Below are positions 6,747-13,000 of a stretch of 18,693 nucleotides of DNA, one piece after another. How positions within the stretch are numbered: position 1 is the first letter of the stretch; every line of letters begins with the position of its first letter. Both the position numbers and the translations under genes were made by a program. The stretch is taken from contig JAZQWV010000018.1 of assembly GCA_045632525.1 (NCBI GenBank), positions 1 through 18,693 of the forward strand, given 5' to 3'. Below the pieces are notes generated by a model. The model saw nothing but the letters and a program-made list of their open reading frames with translations, did no database searches and had not been told where the DNA came from. The stretch is from Fimenecus sp045632525. Its GTDB lineage: Bacteria > Bacillota > Clostridia > Oscillospirales > Acutalibacteraceae.

Positions 6747-7361
6747 ATGATTGCAATTATCGATTACGGAGCAGGAAATCTGCAAAGTGTAAAAAAAGCA
6801 TTTGATTTTATCGGTGCCGAAAGTGTGATAACCAATGACCCTGAGGTTATTTTGTCAGCGGACAAAATTCTTCTTCCCGGCGTTGGCTCATTCGGTGATG
6901 CTATGGACTCAATGGAAAAAAACGGACTTGTTGAAACTGTAAAAGAATGTGCATTGAGCGGAAAACCATTTTTGGGCATCTGCTTGGGACTTCAACTTCT
7001 CTTTGAAGAGTCAGAAGAATCACCGGGCGTTAAAGGTCTTGGCATTTTCAAAGGCAAAATCAAAAAGTTTTCAAGTGATATGGGACTTAAAATTCCACAC
7101 ATCGGTTGGAATTCATTAGAGATTAAGCAAAAAGATACTCTCTTTAAAGATATTCCCGAAAATGCTTATGTTTATTTTGTTCATTCCTATTATCTTCACG
7201 CAGAAGACAAAGAAGACATTGCAACCGTAACAAATTACGGCATTGATTTTCATTCTGCTGTTGGTAAAAATAATATTTTCGCAACCCAATTCCACCCTGA
7301 AAAATCAGGTGATGTTGGTTTGCAGATTTTAAGAAATTTCGCATCAATGGGGGTAGAATAA
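6747..7361 (+). CDS. hisH: Imidazole glycerol phosphate synthase, glutaminase subunit
   Basis: A 204-residue class I glutamine amidotransferase that frees ammonia from glutamine for HisF in the fifth step of histidine synthesis. The triad is visible: nucleophile C79 in FLGICLGLQLL, H183 and E185 in QFHPEKSG; the oxyanion region LPGVGSFGDAM and PHIGWN are also typical. The longest frame begins at ATG 6738 (MTQM...), but AAGGA ends at 6737 and leaves no spacing, whereas ATG 6747 stands 9 nt away and gives MIAIIDYGAGNL, the usual HisH N-terminus; I choose 6747. The stop TAA shares its last A with the hisF ATG (TAATG), so the two are translationally coupled, fitting their 1:1 complex. Confidence 0.96.
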   Translation: MIAIIDYGAGNLQSVKKAFDFIGAESVITNDPEVILSADKILLPGVGSFGDAMDSMEKNGLVETVKECALSGKPFLGICLGLQLLFEESEESPGVKGLGIFKGKIKKFSSDMGLKIPHIGWNSLEIKQKDTLFKDIPENAYVYFVHSYYLHAEDKEDIATVTNYGIDFHSAVGKNNIFATQFHPEKSGDVGLQILRNFASMGVE

Positions 7362-8116
7362 TGTACGCTAAAAGAATTATACCTTGCCTTGATGTTAAAA
7401 ACGGACGCGTTGTAAAAGGTGTTAGCTTTGTCAATATCCGTGACGCAGGTGACCCTGTCCAGTGCGCTATTGAATACAATAAAAAAGGTGCTGACGAGTT
7501 AGTATTGCTCGACATTACTGCTACTCATGAGGGTAGGGGTACAATGCTCGAGATTGTCCGTCAGGTTGCCGATAATATCTTTATTCCGTTTACAGTTGGT
7601 GGTGGAATAAGAACGGTTGAAGATTTTAAAGAGCTTCTTCGAGCGGGTGCTGACAAAATTTCAGTAAACTCTGCCGCCGTGCGAAATCCTGACCTTATAA
7701 ATGAAGCCGCATATAAATTCGGTAGCCAATGTGTAGTTTGTGCTATCGATGCAAAACGAAATGATAAGGGTTGGGAAGTTTATCTTAATGGTGGGCGAAT
7801 TCCCACAGGCATTGACGCTGTAAAATGGGCAGAAGAAGCAGTAAGAAGAGGAGCAGGCGAAATTCTCTTAACAAGTATGGATTGTGACGGTCAAAAACAA
7901 GGCTATGACAACGACCTTAACCGTGCGGTTTCAGAATGTGTAGGCGTACCCGTAATCGCATCAGGTGGCGCAGGTGCAAAATCTCATTTCCTTGACGCTT
8001 TCAATGAGGGTAAAGCAGACGCAGTGTTAGCAGCATCTCTCTTTCACTTTAACGAAATCCCAATTATGGATTTAAAACACTATCTCCGCGACAACGGAAT
8101 ATCAGTGAGATTATAA
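7361..8116 (+). CDS. hisF: Imidazole glycerol phosphate synthase, cyclase subunit
   Basis: A 251-residue TIM barrel that uses ammonia from HisH to turn PRFAR into imidazole glycerol phosphate and AICAR. Catalytic D11 (RIIPCLDVKNGRVVKG) and D130 (CVVCAIDAKR) fall at the numbers known for the family, and phosphate-binding loops FTVGGGIR and VIASGGAGA are intact; length is normal. It starts within the last base of hisH. No other his gene lies in the window, so the pair stands apart from the rest of the pathway. A paralogue role in surface sugar synthesis (WbuY/WbuZ type) is conceivable but nothing nearby supports it. Confidence 0.97.
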   Translation: MYAKRIIPCLDVKNGRVVKGVSFVNIRDAGDPVQCAIEYNKKGADELVLLDITATHEGRGTMLEIVRQVADNIFIPFTVGGGIRTVEDFKELLRAGADKISVNSAAVRNPDLINEAAYKFGSQCVVCAIDAKRNDKGWEVYLNGGRIPTGIDAVKWAEEAVRRGAGEILLTSMDCDGQKQGYDNDLNRAVSECVGVPVIASGGAGAKSHFLDAFNEGKADAVLAASLFHFNEIPIMDLKHYLRDNGISVRL

Positions 8117-8117
8117 G

Positions 8118-8138
8118 TGCAAAATGCAAAATGCAAAA
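8118..8138 (+). repeat. Tandem heptamer TGCAAAA x3
   Basis: Three perfect copies of TGCAAAA (8118-8124, 8125-8131, 8132-8138) start two bases after the hisF stop codon. No coding role. Short TGCAAAAT-type runs often flank REP-like repeats in Clostridial genomes; that link is from general experience. Confidence 0.85.
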
Positions 8139-8154
8139 TAAAAATGTATAAAAA

Positions 8155-8179
8155 GTAGGGGACGATGCCCATCGTCCCG
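8155..8179 (+). repeat. REP-like palindrome unit 1 (GTAGGGGACGAT...)
   Basis: GTA followed by a perfect inverted repeat, GGGACGATG (8159-8167) with CATCGTCCC (8170-8178). It shares the lead GTAGGGG and core CGAT with the second unit 35 nt further on. It also serves as a terminator stem. Confidence 0.8.
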
Positions 8180-8190
8180 CTTTTTCTTTG
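8158..8190 (+). terminator. Probable terminator of hisHF built from a REP-like hairpin
   Basis: The GC-rich stem 8159-8178 is followed by CGCTTTTTCTTT, a fair T tract, 42 nt after the hisF stop. On the minus strand the same stem is followed by CTACTTTTTA and may stop the unit coming from 8224. Confidence 0.6.
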
Positions 8191-8214
8191 TAGGGGCGAT
8201 TCACGAATCGCCCG
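8190..8214 (+). repeat. REP-like palindrome unit 2 (GTAGGGGCGATTC...)
   Basis: GTAG followed by a perfect inverted repeat, GGGCGATTC (8194-8202) with GAATCGCCC (8205-8213), loop AC. No T tract on either side. Such GTAGGGGCGA palindromes occur dispersed in many Clostridial and cyanobacterial genomes, to my knowledge. Confidence 0.8.
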
Positions 8215-8223
8215 ATACCTTTA

Positions 8224-8787
8224 TTAAAATCCTTGTGCAATACATATTCGACTTTGTGCTGCTTTCATTGGGTTATCAATTTCTGATTCCCAATCCTCTG
8301 TTTCGTGTGTAAAAACTATTGTCCATTTCATTGATTTGTCGAATACATACAAATCATCAGGAAGAACAAAGTCGTCATAATGCATATCTTGTTCTGCTAA
8401 ACGATAGCTTTCATACCATTCGTATTCGATTAGTTCTGCTAATTCGTTAGCGTTGCTTTTTGCAATGAAATTTGCAATTTTTTCATTATTGTAGAATAAA
8501 TAACCGTTGTGAAATGTTTTATCTTCTGCCATAAACAAAACATCACCATCAATTGATTTTAGTAAATTGATGGCATAATCAAATGGAATGTATGGATATT
8601 TTGTAGGCATTTTATCCCACATTAACGAATCGTCATAAAATTTTTCATCTACAATGGTGTTGTGTTTTTCTTTGAGATTGGTAATGAATTCTTTGTGTTC
8701 TATTTGAAACTGTTCCCAAGTCATTAAAAATGTTTTTATGTATTCTTTTCGTAAAACTTGAGTTTCTGTCAAAAGTTCTATATTCAT
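8224..8787 (-). CDS. Unrecognised acidic cytoplasmic protein
   Basis: A 187-residue, acidic, tryptophan- and tyrosine-rich protein that I cannot assign. No signal peptide, membrane segment or cysteine motif is seen. The C-terminal stretch DDLYVFDKSMKWTIVFTHET is the kind of beta strand pair (YVFDxSxxWTxxFTHE) seen in several small Firmicutes families near SMI1/KNR4-like and other immunity proteins; this is only a resemblance. The frame opens at 8808, but AAAGGTGG (8802-8795) directs the ATG at 8787, giving MNIELLTETQ. That binding site overlaps the stop of the nitroreductase gene 13 nt upstream, so the two are co-transcribed and probably coupled. Confidence 0.78.
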   Translation of the reverse strand: MNIELLTETQVLRKEYIKTFLMTWEQFQIEHKEFITNLKEKHNTIVDEKFYDDSLMWDKMPTKYPYIPFDYAINLLKSIDGDVLFMAEDKTFHNGYLFYNNEKIANFIAKSNANELAELIEYEWYESYRLAEQDMHYDDFVLPDDLYVFDKSMKWTIVFTHETEDWESEIDNPMKAAQSRICIAQGF

Positions 8788-8800
8788 TTGAAAACCACCT

Positions 8801-9328
8801 TTATTCAATCACTTCACAAACATCTGTGAGTGGCTTTCTAACTTTGTTTCTTGGCGTTTCGTCTGCTGAATATCCTGTTGCGATAACAAGTCTTACCTTA
8901 TCTTCAATACCAAAATATTCACGGACTTTATCTTCTTCAACCATACCGATAATGCAAGTTCCAAGACCTAAGTCTGCTGCTTGCAAGCAATAATGTGCAA
9001 CTGAAAGTCCAATATCATTTTCTGCCCACTTTTGCTTGTCTTTAACTTTTTCTTCAACGAAAGGCTTAAGTGTAGCAGGTTGCTCCGTCACAATAGCAAA
9101 TGCAGGACAATTCTGCACAAATTTATTAGCACCATTTGGTTGAATACAATTTCTGATTTTTTCTGCGTTTTCTCCACCATTGATAATATAATATTTCCAA
9201 GGCTGTGAGTTGCAAGCAGATGGCGAAAGTCTTGCTGCGTCAACACATTTTAAGAGCAAGTCTGTGCTGACAGGTTCACCGTTATAATTCCTGCAACTTT
9301 CTCTTTTTAAAATAAGTTCACTAAACAT
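8801..9328 (-). CDS. Nitroreductase-family FMN oxidoreductase
   Basis: A 175-residue flavoprotein of the nitroreductase family (PF00881), which uses FMN and NAD(P)H to reduce nitro, quinone or other electron-poor substrates. Signs are the N-terminal LKRESCRNYNGEPV (FMN-phosphate arginines), the R-L-S-P-S-A-C-N-S-Q-P-W segment at about residues 33-44, and LGLGTCIIGM toward the C-terminus, which contacts the flavin. The length fits the short single-domain subclass. AGGAGA lies 8 nt before the ATG. It heads a two-gene unit with the orphan acidic protein and is divergent from the nicotinate phosphoribosyltransferase gene. Natural substrate unknown. Confidence 0.9.
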   Translation of the reverse strand: MFSELILKRESCRNYNGEPVSTDLLLKCVDAARLSPSACNSQPWKYYIINGGENAEKIRNCIQPNGANKFVQNCPAFAIVTEQPATLKPFVEEKVKDKQKWAENDIGLSVAHYCLQAADLGLGTCIIGMVEEDKVREYFGIEDKVRLVIATGYSADETPRNKVRKPLTDVCEVIE

Positions 9329-9358
9329 AAATATTTCTCCTAAAATTATTATAAACTA

Positions 9359-9387
9359 ATTATATACTAAAAATATCGTATCTTCAA
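9359..9387 (-). promoter_or_regulatory. Promoter of the nitroreductase gene
   Basis: On the minus strand TTGAAG (9387-9382), 17 nt, TATAAT (9364-9359), a consensus -10. Start near 9352, leader about 24 nt. Confidence 0.75.
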
Positions 9388-9400
9388 TAACAATTTATTA

Positions 9401-9429
9401 TAGACTTTTTTACATATATTTGTTAAAAT
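9401..9429 (+). promoter_or_regulatory. pncB: Candidate promoter of the pncB unit
   Basis: TAGACT (9401-9406), 17 nt, TAAAAT (9424-9429) with TGT before it (extended -10). The predicted start near 9436 falls within the ribosome binding site AGAAGGTG, so the leader would be only ~12 nt; that is unusually short and makes the call uncertain. Confidence 0.45.
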
Positions 9430-9447
9430 AACAGAAGGTGATTATAT

Positions 9448-10890
9448 ATGAAAAGAAATCTTTCATTGATGACAGAACTTTATGAATTAACAATGGCGAA
9501 CGGCTTTTTAGAAAACGGAAAAGCCGACGAAATTGCATATTTTGACTTGTTCTTTAGAAAAGTACCCGATAACGGTGGCTTTGCAGTATTTGCAGGTCTT
9601 TCACAGATAATTGAATATGTTAAAAATCTCTCTTTCACAGAAGATGATTTGAACTTTCTTCGTGATAACGGAATTTCAGAAGAATTTATTGAATATCTTC
9701 GTGATTTTAAGTTTCAATGTGACATCTGGTCTGTACCGGAGGGCACACCAATTTTCCCAAATGAACCCGTTGTCAAAGTTCGTGGCCCAATTATCCAAGC
9801 ACAGCTTATCGAAACAATCTTGCTTGTTTGTATGAACTCTCAAAGCCTTATTGCTACAAAGGCAAATAGATTTGTCCGTGCAGCAAAGGGTACAGCGGTT
9901 GCTGAATTCGGCACTCGTCGTGCAACAAGTTTTGACTCGGCTTATTATGGCTCTCGTGCGGCTTTCATTGGTGGATGCATAGGTACATCGGGTGTGTCAC
10001 AAGGTAAAGATTTTAAAATCCCAACAATGAATGCAATGATTCACAGCTGGGTGCAAATGTTTGACTCTGAATATGAAGCATTCTGTGAATATGCAAAACT
10101 TTATCCCGATGATTGCTCACTTGTGATTGATACTTATGACACTCTTAAAAGTGGTGTTCCAAACGCAATAAAAGCATTTGACGATGTGTTGAAACCAATG
10201 GGCAAACGCCCTGCGGGTGTGCGAATTGACTCGGGTGATATTACTTATCTCTCAAAGAAAGTTCGCAAAATGCTTGACGAAGCGGGCTATCCTGACTGTA
10301 ATATTATCGCATCAAACTCACTTGACGAATATATTATCAACGATATGATTTTGCAAGGCGCAAAAGTCGACTGCTTTGTGGTTGGTGAACGCCTTATCAA
10401 CTCTGCATCATCACCACTTTTCAGCGGTGTTTATAAACTTTGTGCAACAGAAAAGAATGGTGAAATTATTCCAAAAATCAACTTGTCAGAGAATGTTAGC
10501 AAAATCACAACGCCACATTCAAAAATGCTCTATCGTCTTTTTGACTGTGACACAGGCAAGGCTATCGCTGATGTTTTGACTCTCGAAAATGAAGAAATCG
10601 ACGAAAGCAAGCCTTATACACTCTTTGACCCTGACTTTACTTGGAAACGCAAAGAAGTTGAAAACTTTGTCGCAAGAAAATTGCTTGTTCCTGTTTTCGT
10701 AAAAGGTGAGTGTGTCTATAAAGAACCATCACTTGACGAAATTCGTGATTATTGTTCTGAACAGATTGACAATTTGTGGGAAGAAGTAAAACGCTTTGAA
10801 AACCCACATACTTATTATGTTGACTTGTCAGAAGATTTGTGGAGAGTAAGAAAAGAACTCATTGAAGAGCATAAAGGAGTTAAAAGATAA
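9448..10890 (+). CDS. pncB: Nicotinate phosphoribosyltransferase
   Basis: A 480-residue cytoplasmic enzyme joining nicotinate and PRPP to nicotinate mononucleotide and pyrophosphate with ATP hydrolysis, the entry of the Preiss-Handler NAD salvage route. The family marks are LMTELYELTMANGF at the N-terminus, EFGTRRATS (153-161), GCIGTSGVSQGK, the likely catalytic histidine H199 in TMNAMIHSWVQMF, GVRIDSGDITYLSKK and VGERLINS followed by GVYKL (PRPP and phosphate loops). Length fits the Gram-positive type II form. AAGGTG stands 7 nt before the ATG. Its TAA overlaps the ATG of a pyrophosphatase gene by one base. A cysteine-poor C-terminal region (~370-480) is usual for this class. Confidence 0.95.
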   Translation: MKRNLSLMTELYELTMANGFLENGKADEIAYFDLFFRKVPDNGGFAVFAGLSQIIEYVKNLSFTEDDLNFLRDNGISEEFIEYLRDFKFQCDIWSVPEGTPIFPNEPVVKVRGPIIQAQLIETILLVCMNSQSLIATKANRFVRAAKGTAVAEFGTRRATSFDSAYYGSRAAFIGGCIGTSGVSQGKDFKIPTMNAMIHSWVQMFDSEYEAFCEYAKLYPDDCSLVIDTYDTLKSGVPNAIKAFDDVLKPMGKRPAGVRIDSGDITYLSKKVRKMLDEAGYPDCNIIASNSLDEYIINDMILQGAKVDCFVVGERLINSASSPLFSGVYKLCATEKNGEIIPKINLSENVSKITTPHSKMLYRLFDCDTGKAIADVLTLENEEIDESKPYTLFDPDFTWKRKEVENFVARKLLVPVFVKGECVYKEPSLDEIRDYCSEQIDNLWEEVKRFENPHTYYVDLSEDLWRVRKELIEEHKGVKR

Positions 10891-11417
10891 TGAATATCTG
10901 GCATGATATTGATAGTAAAAGAATAACAAGAAAAGACTTTGAAGCAGTAATCGAAATTTCAAAGGGTAGCAAAATGAAATATGAGTTAGACAAAGAAACA
11001 GGTCTTTTAAAGCTTGACCGTGTTCTTCACACATCAACCCACTATCCAGCAAACTATGGTTTTATTCCCAAAACTTATGCAGACGACAATGACCCTTTGG
11101 ATGTGCTTGTGCTTTGTACTGAACAGATTGAACCAATGGCGCTTGTGCGTTGTTATCCAATCGGCGTAATTTCTATGATTGACGGTGGTCACGCAGACGA
11201 CAAGATTATCGCAATTCCATTTGGTGACCCAACTTATAACGAATATAAGGATATTAGTCAGCTTCCAAAACATATATTTGATGAAATGGTACATTTCTTT
11301 AAAGTCTATAAAATGCTTGAAAATAAAGATACTGCAATAGACGAAGCAAAAGGCGTTTTAGCAGCGGTTGAAATCATTGAAGATGCAATTGAAGGCTACA
11401 AAAAGAAGTTTGGATAA
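10890..11417 (+). CDS. ppa: Inorganic pyrophosphatase, family I
   Basis: A 175-residue soluble, Mg2+-dependent pyrophosphatase that splits pyrophosphate to two phosphates. The PROSITE-type signature D-N-D-P-L-D-V is at residues 66-72, after THYPANYGFIPKTYADD, which carries the usual active-site tyrosine and lysine; HADDKIIAIPFGDP holds the later aspartates. Length is that of the E. coli-type enzyme. It begins in the stop codon of pncB (TAATG), so its synthesis should be tied to that of a pyrophosphate-releasing enzyme. A separate main pyrophosphatase elsewhere (family II or membrane H+-pumping type) is possible and would make this a dedicated copy; that is inference. Confidence 0.94.
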   Translation: MNIWHDIDSKRITRKDFEAVIEISKGSKMKYELDKETGLLKLDRVLHTSTHYPANYGFIPKTYADDNDPLDVLVLCTEQIEPMALVRCYPIGVISMIDGGHADDKIIAIPFGDPTYNEYKDISQLPKHIFDEMVHFFKVYKMLENKDTAIDEAKGVLAAVEIIEDAIEGYKKKFG

Positions 11418-11431
11418 TTAAGGAGTTCAAA

Positions 11432-12337
11432 ATGGGACTTTTTTCTACCACAAAAGAACCTGTATTCTTAAAAGAAGATAGTTCAGCATTAAAACAAATT
11501 GAAGATTTAAAAAAACTATATAACCGAGTAAATGATGAAGGTAAAGTCGAAATTGAAAATGAGATTAAATTGCTCGAAGCGGGTGTCTATGGCGAAAATC
11601 AAATAATATTTGAATTAAAAAACAGCCATATCCCAATGGTTGTATTGCATGATATTTATTTTGAGTATGAAGGGCTAACGGCGCAGATAGACTTTTTGAT
11701 AGTTACAAAAGGTTATGTGTTTGTTGTTGAATGCAAAAATCTTGTAGGTAATATAACGGTAGATAATACGGGTAGTTTTACAAGAGTCTTTGATTATGGT
11801 AGATTTAAGAAAAAAGAAGGTATATATTCACCGATAACTCAAAATCAACGACACATGGAGTTGATTAAACAAAAGGTTATTGCAAAACAAACTAACATTT
11901 TAGCTAAAAAATTAGCGGAGAAATCCTTTGAAGAAAACTTTAAGTCTGTTGTGGTTTTGGCAAATCCTAAAACTGTGCTAAATGCAAAATTTGCGCCAAA
12001 AGAAATTAAAAACTCTGTTATTAGAGCAGACCAGTTAATTGAGTTTATAAAGAAATCGAACTCTGGTTCCAATACGCGTTCTGAAAAAACTATGCTTGAA
12101 GTGGCAGAATCGTATTTGCAATCTCACATTGAAAATGCAACAGATTATATGGAAAAATTTAATCAATATTTGATTCGAGAAATTGCCAATGAAGAAATGG
12201 TTGAAGAAAAAATCAAATGTCCCAAATGTGGTGCCGAAATGATAAAAAGAGTTGCGACAAAAGGCGCTAACGCTGGTAAATCTTTTTACGGCTGTTCAAA
12301 TTTTCCAAAATGTAGGGGAATACTGAATATAGAATAA
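11432..12337 (+). CDS. NERD-domain protein with C-terminal topoisomerase-type zinc ribbon
   Basis: A 301-residue protein. Residues ~45-165 form a NERD (nuclease-related) domain of the PD-(D/E)xK fold: E55 in GVYGENQIIFEL, D87 in AQIDFLIV, E100-x-K102 in VFVVECKN and Q137/Q139 in TQNQRH lie at the expected catalytic places, so the site looks intact. An N-terminal helical stretch (~15-50) and a helical linker (~145-255) flank it. At 263-294 a four-cysteine zinc ribbon (C263-x2-C266, C288-x5-C294; GCSNFPKCRG) matches the topoisomerase I C-terminal type, which binds DNA. Nuclease activity on DNA is inferred; the role of such proteins is unsettled. AAGGAG lies 7 nt before the ATG, 14 nt after the pyrophosphatase; last gene of the unit. 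Confidence 0.88.
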   Translation: MGLFSTTKEPVFLKEDSSALKQIEDLKKLYNRVNDEGKVEIENEIKLLEAGVYGENQIIFELKNSHIPMVVLHDIYFEYEGLTAQIDFLIVTKGYVFVVECKNLVGNITVDNTGSFTRVFDYGRFKKKEGIYSPITQNQRHMELIKQKVIAKQTNILAKKLAEKSFEENFKSVVVLANPKTVLNAKFAPKEIKNSVIRADQLIEFIKKSNSGSNTRSEKTMLEVAESYLQSHIENATDYMEKFNQYLIREIANEEMVEEKIKCPKCGAEMIKRVATKGANAGKSFYGCSNFPKCRGILNIE

Positions 12338-12354
12338 AATTAAATATTTTAACA

Positions 12355-12397
12355 AAAAACACTCTATTCTTTCAGGAATAGGGTGTTTTTTTATTGT
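12355..12397 (+). terminator. Terminator of the pncB-ppa-NERD unit
   Basis: A 15-bp stem (12355-12369 with 12376-12390, one G-U pair), loop TTTCAG, T-rich end TTTTTTTATTG. It separates this unit from the dcw cluster. Confidence 0.9.
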
Positions 12398-12415
12398 TTT
12401 TTTGCTTCGTCATAT

Positions 12416-12455
12416 TTGACAAAATTTGACAGAAAATTTTGGTAATAGATTATAA
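12416..12455 (+). promoter_or_regulatory. Candidate upstream promoter region of the dcw cluster
   Basis: Two perfect TTGACA hexamers, 12416-12421 and 12426-12431, stand exactly 10 nt apart. The second could work with ATTATA at 17 nt or TATAAA at 19 nt; neither -10 is ideal. It may be a second dcw promoter or a repeated regulator site. Confidence 0.4.
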
Positions 12456-12463
12456 AAAAACTA

Positions 12464-12492
12464 TTGATTTTTTATATTATATGTATTATAAT
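12464..12492 (+). promoter_or_regulatory. Main promoter of the dcw cluster (Pmra)
   Basis: TTGATT (12464-12469), 17 nt, consensus TATAAT (12487-12492). Predicted start near 12499, at the edge of the first GTGGTGA repeat, leaving a leader of about 85 nt before mraZ. Confidence 0.75.
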
Positions 12493-12499
12493 AACTCGT

Positions 12500-12577
12500 G
12501 TGGTGAGAAAATACACCTAAAATTCATAAAAGTGGTGAAAATCTTAAAAATTAACTAAGATTTGGAAGGAGTGAAAA
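12500..12577 (+). promoter_or_regulatory. Candidate MraZ operator repeats in the mraZ leader
   Basis: Three like-oriented repeats follow the promoter: GTGGTGAGAAAAT (12500-12512), GTGGTGAAAAT (12532-12542) and GGAGTGAAAAT (12568-12578), the last merging with the ribosome binding site. MraZ in E. coli and Mollicutes binds repeated GTGG-containing boxes before mraZ and represses the operon, so these are the natural candidates. Spacing is 32 and 36 nt, wider than the E. coli array. Confidence 0.5.
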
Positions 12578-12583
12578 TTTAAT

Positions 12584-12988
12584 ATGGCATTTAATAGCAT
12601 GTATTTCCATAGTCTTGATGCAAAAAACAGAATTTTCATTCCTGCGAAATTCCGTGACCAGCTTGGCGAAGAGTTCGTTATCTTCAAGGGCGGCGAAAAG
12701 TGTCTTTATGTTTACACAAAAGAAACCTTTGAAAAAATCAGCGAACAGTTTATCAATCATCCAAACCGTGAAGTGCAAAGAGCATTCTTCAGTCAGGTTG
12801 TTGAAGTAGCTCCCGATAAACAGGGCAGAGCAACTCTTACAGCAGACCAGGTTGAACATGCAGATTTAACAAAAGATGTTGCGATTATCGGTGCAGGTCA
12901 AAGAATTGAAATCTGGGCAACAGAAAACTTTAAAGCAGATGTTAAACCACTTCACGAACTCATCAACTTTGATGACTTCCACTTCTAA
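12584..12988 (+). CDS. mraZ: Transcriptional regulator MraZ
   Basis: A 134-residue double SpoVT/AbrB-fold DNA-binding protein that heads the dcw cluster and, in studied bacteria, represses it. Two copies of the characteristic motif are seen: SLDAKNRIFIPAKFRDQL (residues ~10-27) and APDKQGRATLTADQVEHA (~76-93), with the D-x-K/Q-G-R core in the second and D-A-K-N-R in the first. The C-terminal IEIWATENF is typical. Length is slightly shorter than the 143-152 of Bacillus and E. coli. AAGGAG lies 12 nt before the ATG, a rather long spacing. The next gene follows 12 nt after its stop. Confidence 0.97.
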   Translation: MAFNSMYFHSLDAKNRIFIPAKFRDQLGEEFVIFKGGEKCLYVYTKETFEKISEQFINHPNREVQRAFFSQVVEVAPDKQGRATLTADQVEHADLTKDVAIIGAGQRIEIWATENFKADVKPLHELINFDDFHF

Positions 12989-13000
12989 TTGGAGAACATT

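Noticed and set aside
12338..12583. Small gene in the 246-bp gap before mraZ
   Set aside because: Only a terminator, promoter boxes and GTGG repeats are seen; no open frame with a ribosome binding site.
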